Source: Candidatus Zipacnadia bacterium
Lineage (GTDB): Bacteria; Armatimonadota; Zipacnadia; Zipacnadales; Zipacnadaceae
NCBI GenBank assembly: GCA_029821215.1
Contig: JALGTV010000068.1
Span: 1-6,837, forward strand
Length of the DNA: 6,837 nt
Reading direction: 5' to 3'
Shown here: piece after piece, positions 1 through 5,694 of the stretch
How the letters are laid out: each line of letters opens with the position of its first letter
Position numbering within the stretch: the stretch's first letter is position 1
The notes under the pieces: generated by a model
Seen by the model: only the letters and a program-made list of their open reading frames with translations
Told to the model about the DNA's origin: nothing
Database searches by the model: none
Position numbers and translations under genes: made by a program

Positions 1-2646
1 TACCCTATCCTCATCGGGCCACGCTGCAATACTAACTGTTCCCCCATCGGGAGAAAACTTCACCGCGTTATTGATGATGTTGGTCAGCACCTGCTGGAGC
101 TTGCGCCGGTCGGCACGCAACGCAGGCAAGTCTTCAGCAATGTCTACCACAAACTCGTGAAGATCAGTCCTCTGCTTCTCCAGCTCGACAATATCGGTAA
201 CAATTTGGTTAGTATCTTCAATACGGGACAGGACAATGTCTAAGTCCCGTCCCGCCTCAATACGCGATAGATTTAGAAAGTCCTCAACCAAATCCTGCAT
301 CCGTGTGGAGAGCTGGTCCATATATTCAACATACAACTGGGACTTCTCATCGAGCTGGGCGACCCTCTTTTTAAGCAAGGTCACAAAACCTTGCAGGGAA
401 GAGAGCGGATTTTTCAGCTCGTGGGAGACGAAAGAGATAAGGTCAGTCTTCATCCGGTCCAGCTCAATAAACTGGGTGATATCGGTAAGCAATAGACACT
501 TGCCGATTATCTCCCCCTGGTCTTCAACCAGCGCAATGTGGGCCCGCACCACTCGGCCACTGTCCGGCGGCAGCTCCAATTCCTCAATGTGGGTCCCACC
601 TTCCACCGATAGCGGTCGAGCAAACAAGTCCACAAGACGCTCCTGATCAATAAGGGCTAAAATCGGCTCACCCGGGGCGTCATCAGCATCAATACCCAGC
701 ATCTGACCAGCGGTCTCATTTATCAGTACCACCCGGTCAGCCTTATCAGTGGCCACTATGCCCGAGGCCATCTCCCGGATAAGGGTTTCAATGCGGGCCT
801 TCTCAAACACCAGTTGGAGGTTAGCCTGGTGCAGCTCTTCATTAGCAAAATCCACCCGCTCCTGGAGCTGGGCGTACAAATCAGCATTTTCCAGGAACAG
901 GGCAGCTTCCTGAGCAATTACTGTCAGCAAGCCAGCATCATCAGGTGTAAATAGGGCCCCGCCCTGCTTGTTGATGGCCTCTACTACCCCCACTGTCTGC
1001 CCGTGGCGGGTCATAGGTACGCACAGCACCGACTGGGCGGGAAAGTCAATAGCCTGGGAAATATCTTGAGCTTGGCGCGGATCATGGCCAGCATCGTTGA
1101 CAATCAACGGCTCCCCGGTGTCGGCGACAATTCCGGCGATCCCCTGGCCTAATTGGACGGTAAAGTCTTTAATCTCCTCGGCCTTCTCGCCGGAGGCAGC
1201 CTCAAAGCGCAAATGGTGGTGTCTTTCGTCTAAGAGCAGTACCGAAGCCGCTTGCACCTGCAGTTCGGTCTCAATCCACCGCAGTATCTGGTCCAGAAGC
1301 TGCTGGCGGTCCAGGCTGGAGGTCAACAGCCGTCCTACTCCTAATATCGTCTGAATACGGGTATGCAACTGTGTCTGGACATAACGTTTCTCCTGCTCGG
1401 CTGTCGCCGCTGCCCTGATGACCAATATTGCCCCGGTAACACATATAGCCAGTAACGGCAGCGCCGTGGGCAGTAGTATCTGATGGGCAAAACACAGTAC
1501 CGACAGTCCCAGATACACAATAGCCGCCAACAGTACTACCAGTGTACCGCGCTCAGCACCAAGTGATCCCAGCCACCAGCCAACCAATAAGCTGGCGATG
1601 CCGGCCAGTAGCCACCCCAGCCAGTGGGGCAGGGCGTAGAGGGCGGTGCCGGTAAGGAGATTGTCAATGGCATTGGCGGTTATCTCCACGCCGGGCATCA
1701 GCGGCGAAGTGGGGGTACGATACAGATTCGTCAGCCCTACGGTGGTGGGGCCTATTAGGGCTATCTTCCCGCCTACCTGTGACCGGAGTTCATCAGGGTC
1801 CGGGGCCAGCACCTCGGCGGCCGAAATCGCCGGGTAGGTCCCGTAGCCCCCCTTGTAGTTGACCCAGAATTCACCATTGGCATCAATGGGTATCTCTACC
1901 TCTCCCAGGTGGAGGGAGCGGGCGGCAACTGATATACTGGGTCTGCCCGGCGGCAAGCCGCGAAATACGCGCACCACCTCCGTACAAAAGGCCGGGTAAA
2001 GCTGACCGCGGTCGGAGACAACTACCGGCATCCGGCGCAGGGTCCCGTCGGTTTCGGGGGTTACATTCAACACCCCCAGACCAGCGGCCACGGTGGCCAC
2101 GGTGGCCGGGGGGCCGTGGAGATGCCCGCCCTTCAACTCAGTCGGCCGGGGTAGCTGGCCAGTGCCGACTATGAACCGCTCCAGCCACGGCTGGTCCCGC
2201 TCTGCCCCTGATGGGGCTTGCAGAATGGCGGGCAGGACGACCTGGCCATGCTTTCTAATCGCCGCGCGAAGCTCATCCTCACCGACCGAAATAGTCAACG
2301 AATCGTACACCAGCAGGCCCGGTAGGTCCAGGGCAATTACCCGCGCCTGGGCCTGGCTAAGCTGGTCAACGAGCTGGGTCAGTTGGGGATACGACCATCG
2401 CCCTGCGCCCGCCTTAGCCAAACTGTGTTGATCAACAGTGACCAGCACTATATTGGGATTGGGTGGCCGGCTACCTCGTAGCACAAAGTGCAGGTCGGTG
2501 AGCGCAAACTCCAGCCCCACCAGCCGCCCTGATAGGATAACCAGCCCCAGCCAAACAGCCAGGGCTATGTACAGGGCGCGCCGGCGAATAGCTGGTGGCA
2601 CCCTCCTGGGAGCATTGATAGCATCATTCACCTGGCCCAGCTCCAC
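1..2646 (-). CDS. CHASE2-GAF-PAS sensor histidine kinase, 3' end cut by the window edge
   Basis: Membrane sensor kinase that should autophosphorylate a histidine and pass phosphate to a response regulator not seen here. The frame is open for 882 codons from a GTG at 2646-2644 and leaves the window without a stop. In-frame stops lie just upstream, and AAGGAGG sits 11 nt before the GTG, which decides the start; a GTG at codon 6 is less well placed. Domains: basic N-terminus, TM1 at about 24-45, CHASE2 at about 46-335 (DLHFVLRG at 51-58, D72, D107, TDGTLRRMP at 199-207, IALIGPTT near 295-302), TM helices at about 342-362, 368-386 and 391-410, GAF at about 440-590 with NK-x5-F-x3-D at 559-570, and PAS at about 620-728. 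HisKA follows with the phospho-acceptor His742 in SHELKNPL, then the start of HATPase_c with an N-box (NIINNAVK, Asn860). The G boxes are beyond the edge, so about 80-100 residues are probably missing. The CHASE2 ligand is unknown. The family assignment is firm; the link to the envelope is inferred from the divergent lptD-like neighbour. Confidence 0.93.
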   Translation of the reverse strand, partial: MELGQVNDAINAPRRVPPAIRRRALYIALAVWLGLVILSGRLVGLEFALTDLHFVLRGSRPPNPNIVLVTVDQHSLAKAGAGRWSYPQLTQLVDQLSQAQARVIALDLPGLLVYDSLTISVGEDELRAAIRKHGQVVLPAILQAPSGAERDQPWLERFIVGTGQLPRPTELKGGHLHGPPATVATVAAGLGVLNVTPETDGTLRRMPVVVSDRGQLYPAFCTEVVRVFRGLPPGRPSISVAARSLHLGEVEIPIDANGEFWVNYKGGYGTYPAISAAEVLAPDPDELRSQVGGKIALIGPTTVGLTNLYRTPTSPLMPGVEITANAIDNLLTGTALYALPHWLGWLLAGIASLLVGWWLGSLGAERGTLVVLLAAIVYLGLSVLCFAHQILLPTALPLLAICVTGAILVIRAAATAEQEKRYVQTQLHTRIQTILGVGRLLTSSLDRQQLLDQILRWIETELQVQAASVLLLDERHHHLRFEAASGEKAEEIKDFTVQLGQGIAGIVADTGEPLIVNDAGHDPRQAQDISQAIDFPAQSVLCVPMTRHGQTVGVVEAINKQGGALFTPDDAGLLTVIAQEAALFLENADLYAQLQERVDFANEELHQANLQLVFEKARIETLIREMASGIVATDKADRVVLINETAGQMLGIDADDAPGEPILALIDQERLVDLFARPLSVEGGTHIEELELPPDSGRVVRAHIALVEDQGEIIGKCLLLTDITQFIELDRMKTDLISFVSHELKNPLSSLQGFVTLLKKRVAQLDEKSQLYVEYMDQLSTRMQDLVEDFLNLSRIEAGRDLDIVLSRIEDTNQIVTDIVELEKQRTDLHEFVVDIAEDLPALRADRRKLQQVLTNIINNAVKFSPDGGTVSIAAWPDEDRV
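2091..2108. repeat. 9-bp tandem duplication inside the kinase gene
   Basis: Two copies of CGGTGGCC(A/G) lie head to tail, matching at 17 of 18 bases, with a degenerate third copy just before. On the coding strand they spell the peptide TVATVA in the CHASE2 domain. The unit is a multiple of three, so the frame is kept. It looks like a small in-frame duplication in a GC-rich stretch with no evident separate function. Confidence 0.5.
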
Positions 2647-2657
2647 CCCTCTCGGTC

Positions 2658-2664
2658 CCTCCTT
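2658..2664 (-). promoter_or_regulatory. Shine-Dalgarno site of the histidine kinase
   Basis: AAGGAGG, a full anti-SD match, lies 11 nt upstream of the GTG at 2646. It supports GTG rather than an ATG as the kinase start, since no ATG occurs in frame between the upstream TGA and the first hydrophobic segment. Confidence 0.75.
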
Positions 2665-2691
2665 AGGACGACTGAATCATCCATTCACCTA

Positions 2692-2713
2692 CTTAGTATA
2701 CCAAAAAACTAAG
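2692..2713. promoter_or_regulatory. Inverted repeat over the kinase -10, possible operator
   Basis: CTTAGT, 10 bp spacer, ACTAAG: perfect 6-bp arms that straddle the kinase -10 element. The position is what a repressor site would occupy. Six-base arms alone are expected by chance in a region this size, so the call rests on the location. Confidence 0.3.
2695..2703 (-). promoter_or_regulatory. Extended -10 promoter of the histidine kinase
   Basis: Read on the minus strand, TGG-TATACT matches an extended -10 (TGn plus 5 of 6 of TATAAT). No good -35 is visible 16-18 bp upstream, which fits extended -10 promoters. The predicted transcript would start near 2688 and have a leader of roughly 40 nt containing the Shine-Dalgarno site. 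Sequence match only. Confidence 0.55.
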
Positions 2714-2882
2714 AACAATGCAGTATCTTGCCGGAGAGGAACTGATCAAAGCTCACATTAACCACCCATGACCATGGATACCAGCGACTGTCCTGGTCAA
2801 CCTCACACTGCCTGCCACAGAATCGGCATCTAATGCCATTAGCTATCAGGCCACGCTGGGATAGGGGAGACAATTGCCGACT

Positions 2883-2912
2883 CTGTCAACAATCTTAGAT
2901 TTGTGTTATAAT
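2883..2912 (+). promoter_or_regulatory. Promoter of the lptD-like gene, extended -10
   Basis: CTGTCA (2883-2888, 4 of 6 of TTGACA), an 18-bp spacer, then TATAAT (2907-2912, perfect) preceded by TGT at 2904-2906, giving an extended -10. The ATG of the next gene starts at 2920, only 7 nt past the -10. The expected +1 therefore falls on or beside the A of the ATG, and the mRNA should have no leader. Confidence 0.72.
2891..2901. promoter_or_regulatory. Palindrome between -35 and -10 of the lptD-like promoter
   Basis: AATCT-T-AGATT is a perfect 5-bp-arm palindrome placed in the promoter spacer, where a bound regulator would block or remodel RNA polymerase. Its core CTTAG also appears in the inverted repeat at the kinase promoter. 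Too short to be convincing alone. Confidence 0.3.
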
Positions 2913-2919
2913 CCGCACT

Positions 2920-4515
2920 ATGTCCAGAAAATCCGCCCCAGCGTGCAAGGTGATGGCTTTGCCGATTGCATGGCCGGCTCTGGTCATGCTATTCCTGCTC
3001 GGAGCTGTCGTGGCGGCTGGTGCCCAGCCTTCGCCGGCCCGCCGAATTATCGTAGAGATTGATGGCGACCAGGTCCAGTGGAACTACCAGATGCAGGCCA
3101 CAGAGCTGCACGGCAATGTCCGCATCTACCTGCAGGTAGAAGGACAGCCCGAGCAGCGAGCGGTTATCCGCGCCGACCGGGCGGCAGCTAATCTGCAGTC
3201 GGGCCAGATTGAGGCCCAAAAGGGTATTACCGTGGGTACTCCTTATGGAGTTCTGACCGGTGAGTACCTCCAGTTAAATGCCCACACGGAAGAGTTCTGC
3301 CTCAAGCAGGCCCGCAGTGTCGTTGATCTTACCCCCGCCGCCCCGCCGGCTGTGCACGGGTATGCTTTCGGAGAGGAGATTGGTCTGCAAAATGATATCG
3401 TCTACATTATCCGGGGGCAAATCACCACCTGCAACCGCCAGCGCCCCCATTATGCCCTAACCGCCAAGCGAATTGAATATTACCCGGCCCGGCGACATTT
3501 CAAGATAAAAGGTGCTGCCCTGTATCTGTACGGCGTGAAGATTCCGCTCATCCCCAGCTTCTCGTTTGATGTAAGCGAGGAAGAGGAAGATACGCCCGGC
3601 ATTCTTCCCTTGCCCGGCTATTCGTCCCAGGATAAGTTGTATCTGCCCTATCGGTTTATTTTCAGTGGCGATGACTCTCCCTGGCATAGTGAGGTATTCG
3701 TGCGCCTGACTCAGGGCCGAGGCATTCGGCTGATGTCCACCCACGAATACACCCGGGGCAAGTGGCAAGCTGCCGCTCGCCTCACGCAAACCGAGGATTT
3801 CTACGATGATTTAGACAATCGCGTGACACTGCATCGGCGTCCGCAGGTGACCTTGACCAGATTTGCTGCTGACCGTGCCCAGGCCGACGGCTGGCAGGCG
3901 GGAGTGAGCTTGGGCAACATCGTGGAGGACTTAAAGACGGATGAGAAGATGGTCAGTCCTCGCCCGGACGTACGGGAGCAGTTTGCCGCCCTCACCCTCC
4001 GCTACGACCGGCATAGTAAGCAGCGTCGCCAGGGCCAGGGAAAGTGGTATGGTCTGCGGGGCCGCCAGGCTTTCTATAGTACGGGAGAGGATTATCGGGA
4101 CCTGGCCCTGACCGCCGGTGTGGGTGGGCGACTGGGTAATGACCTGTTGGGCTCGCTGACCGCCACCCAGCATATCACTGGTGGCCGCAGTCCGTTTCTG
4201 TTTGACACTGTCAATATCAAAACTGAGCTGCAGCCTGCCCTGGAGGCGCGCCTCTCGGAGCGCTGGGCTATGAGCGCCTTGGGCCGATATGACGCTGGTG
4301 CGGGTAAACTACGCGACTATGAACTTGAATTGAGTCGCCGCGCCCATTGCCTTACCTGGACCTTGCATTACCGGTTCATTGGTCAGGGGCTGGGCATCCG
4401 GGTAGCCATCAACGGCCTGACGGGTGATGCTGCCCCTTACCCTCAACAATCCAAGTTCGACAAACTCTACACGAATACTCAAAAGGAACTGGTAACGGCC
4501 ACCGGGGAAGAATGA
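2920..4515 (+). CDS. lptD: LptD/OstA-like LPS-assembly outer-membrane protein, short form
   Basis: A probable outer-membrane translocon that inserts lipopolysaccharide or a similar glycolipid into the outer leaflet. The 531-aa protein opens with a signal peptide: basic residues R3, K4 and K10, a hydrophobic core at about 20-33, and a likely cut after AGA at 33-35. An OstA/LptA-like beta-jellyroll follows at about 43-150. Then comes the LptD signature: ITTCN with Cys171, YALTAKRIEYYP, YLYGVKIPLIPSF, and the start of the barrel with PGILPLPGY and LYLPYRF. The rest (about 215-500) alternates polar and aromatic residues as beta-barrel strands do. Mature cysteines are only C127, C171 and C477. The C171/C477 placement recalls the long-range disulfides of E. 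coli LptD. E. coli LptD is 784 aa, so this barrel is about half size. A polar tail of about 35 residues follows the last strand. The start at 2920 fits a leaderless mRNA; ATG 2953 is the alternative. No lptA, lptE or other lpt gene is visible nearby. Confidence 0.85.
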   Translation: MSRKSAPACKVMALPIAWPALVMLFLLGAVVAAGAQPSPARRIIVEIDGDQVQWNYQMQATELHGNVRIYLQVEGQPEQRAVIRADRAAANLQSGQIEAQKGITVGTPYGVLTGEYLQLNAHTEEFCLKQARSVVDLTPAAPPAVHGYAFGEEIGLQNDIVYIIRGQITTCNRQRPHYALTAKRIEYYPARRHFKIKGAALYLYGVKIPLIPSFSFDVSEEEEDTPGILPLPGYSSQDKLYLPYRFIFSGDDSPWHSEVFVRLTQGRGIRLMSTHEYTRGKWQAAARLTQTEDFYDDLDNRVTLHRRPQVTLTRFAADRAQADGWQAGVSLGNIVEDLKTDEKMVSPRPDVREQFAALTLRYDRHSKQRRQGQGKWYGLRGRQAFYSTGEDYRDLALTAGVGGRLGNDLLGSLTATQHITGGRSPFLFDTVNIKTELQPALEARLSERWAMSALGRYDAGAGKLRDYELELSRRAHCLTWTLHYRFIGQGLGIRVAINGLTGDAAPYPQQSKFDKLYTNTQKELVTATGEE

Positions 4516-4570
4516 CGCGAACCCAAAATCGTATCACCTCAATTTTGTGCCCGATGAAGACTAACTGACA

Positions 4571-4578
4571 AAGGATGG
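4571..4578 (+). promoter_or_regulatory. Shine-Dalgarno site deciding the hydrolase start
   Basis: AAGGATGG, one mismatch from AAGGAGG, ends 8 nt before the ATG at 4587. The upstream in-frame ATG at 4575 lies inside this motif, so it is unlikely to be the initiator. ATG 4590 is also possible. Confidence 0.5.
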
Positions 4579-4586
4579 TTCTCACA

Positions 4587-5633
4587 ATGATGCAAGAACC
4601 TAGGCAAGCTATGGAGAAGTATTTCACAGCCATATACGACGAGGGCCAGCAGCGGTTGAGTTTCACTCGTCTTAAGGAGAAGGACTTCCCCACCTGGCAG
4701 CAACGCCTACGCACCAAGCTTATGGACTTGTTGGCTGTCACTCCCACCCGGGAATACCTGGTTGGCGGCGAGATAATTGGTGAGGAGCAGATGGAGGGTT
4801 ATCGGCGTCAGTATGTCTGTTTCACCAGCCGCGACGGCGTGACCATCCCCGCCTATAAACTTGTCCCGGATAACCTCTCCACTCCGGCTCCGGCGGTTAT
4901 CTGCCAGCACGGTCATGGGCCTGGCAAGGTAATCCCCGCGGCTATTGGGAAAGACATCTATGGCAATGAAGCCCCAGTGGAAGGAGAGCGTGACTTCGCC
5001 GTCCAGGCCGTCCAGCAGGGTTACATCGCCCTGGCTCCAGATGCCCGCGGCTTTGGTGAGATGATGTTGCCCGAGGAAATGACTGGCGAGTATGGTGAGA
5101 GTTCGTGCCGCCAAATGAGTATGCGGGCAATTATGGTAGGCAGAAGTCTGTTAGGTATGCGGGTGTTGGACACAATGTCCGCAGTTGACTATCTACTGGC
5201 TGATGAGCAAGTTAATGGCAAGAAAATTGCTATTACTGGTCACTCTGGTGGGGGGACGGTATGTTTATTTGCTACTGCCTTGGAGCCTCGGATAGCCTGT
5301 GCTGCGCCCTCCTGCTACTTCTGCACCTTCAAGCACTCAATCATGGCGATGTTTCACTGCGAATGCAATTTTGTTCCGGGCCTGTTGAATCTGTGTGAGA
5401 TGTATGATGTGGCCGGACTGATTGCGCCGCGGCCCCTACTAATTATTGCTGGTCAGAAGGATCCTATTTTCCCCATCGAGGGTGTGTACGAGGCTTTCGA
5501 GAAATTGAAAGCCATCTACGCGGCGGCCGGAGCTAGCGATAAACTCGAACTCTACGTCGGTCCCGAGGACCATCGCTACTATTCCCAGCGAATGTGGCCG
5601 CTATTGGCCGAGTCTTTTTCACAACAGCAGTAG
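4587..5633 (+). CDS. Alpha/beta hydrolase, dienelactone hydrolase / acetylxylan esterase-like
   Basis: A cytoplasmic serine esterase or hydrolase of 348 aa; no signal peptide or membrane segment is seen. The triad is complete: Ser220 in the nucleophile elbow GHSGGG, Asp292 in GQKDPIFP, and His329 in GPEDHRYY. The oxyanion region is QHGHGPGK (His108 and on), and PDARGFGE (Asp152) is typical of the dienelactone-hydrolase-like group that includes Abhydrolase_7 and AXE1-type esterases. An N-terminal helical extension of about 80 residues precedes the core fold. Between the nucleophile and Asp292 lies a Cys/His-dense segment (C238, C243, C246, H250, H257, C258, C260, C270). The start at 4587 is chosen from the spacing of AAGGATGG; a start at 4575 would add four residues. 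The gene lies 71 nt after the lptD-like stop with no clear terminator or promoter between, so co-transcription is plausible. Substrate is unknown: sugar acetyl esters and other small esters are both possible. Confidence 0.9.
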   Translation: MMQEPRQAMEKYFTAIYDEGQQRLSFTRLKEKDFPTWQQRLRTKLMDLLAVTPTREYLVGGEIIGEEQMEGYRRQYVCFTSRDGVTIPAYKLVPDNLSTPAPAVICQHGHGPGKVIPAAIGKDIYGNEAPVEGERDFAVQAVQQGYIALAPDARGFGEMMLPEEMTGEYGESSCRQMSMRAIMVGRSLLGMRVLDTMSAVDYLLADEQVNGKKIAITGHSGGGTVCLFATALEPRIACAAPSCYFCTFKHSIMAMFHCECNFVPGLLNLCEMYDVAGLIAPRPLLIIAGQKDPIFPIEGVYEAFEKLKAIYAAAGASDKLELYVGPEDHRYYSQRMWPLLAESFSQQQ

Positions 5634-5694
5634 GAAGACAAAATTCTGCTCTACATTCCAAGCCGACCAACGAGCGTATGCACTAAGCGCAAAA

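Noticed and set aside
236..2761. Several plus-strand open frames of 60-140 codons and one off-frame minus-strand frame across the kinase gene
   Set aside because: They lie antisense or out of frame to a continuous 882-codon frame with recognisable domains, and their translations are Ser/Arg/Pro-rich with no domain signal.
2768..2833. A 21-codon plus-strand frame in the divergent intergenic region
   Set aside because: No Shine-Dalgarno sequence, no promoter in position, and a composition that does not suggest a real peptide.
2825..2837. GGCAT-CTA-ATGCC inverted repeat
   Set aside because: Five-base arms with a three-base loop are expected by chance; it is not near a -10 and is not followed by a T-run.
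4524..4547. CAAAAT/ATTTTG inverted repeat after the lptD-like stop, considered as a terminator
   Set aside because: The stem is short and almost all A-T, the loop is 12 nt, and no T-tract follows.
2989..4747. Antisense frames of 60-112 codons over the lptD-like gene and the start of the hydrolase
   Set aside because: Shadows of well-supported genes on the other strand, with no ribosome-binding site or family resemblance.
5677..5682. TATGCA before the MFS gene, considered as a -10
   Set aside because: Poor match to TATAAT, no -35 at the right distance and no extended -10.
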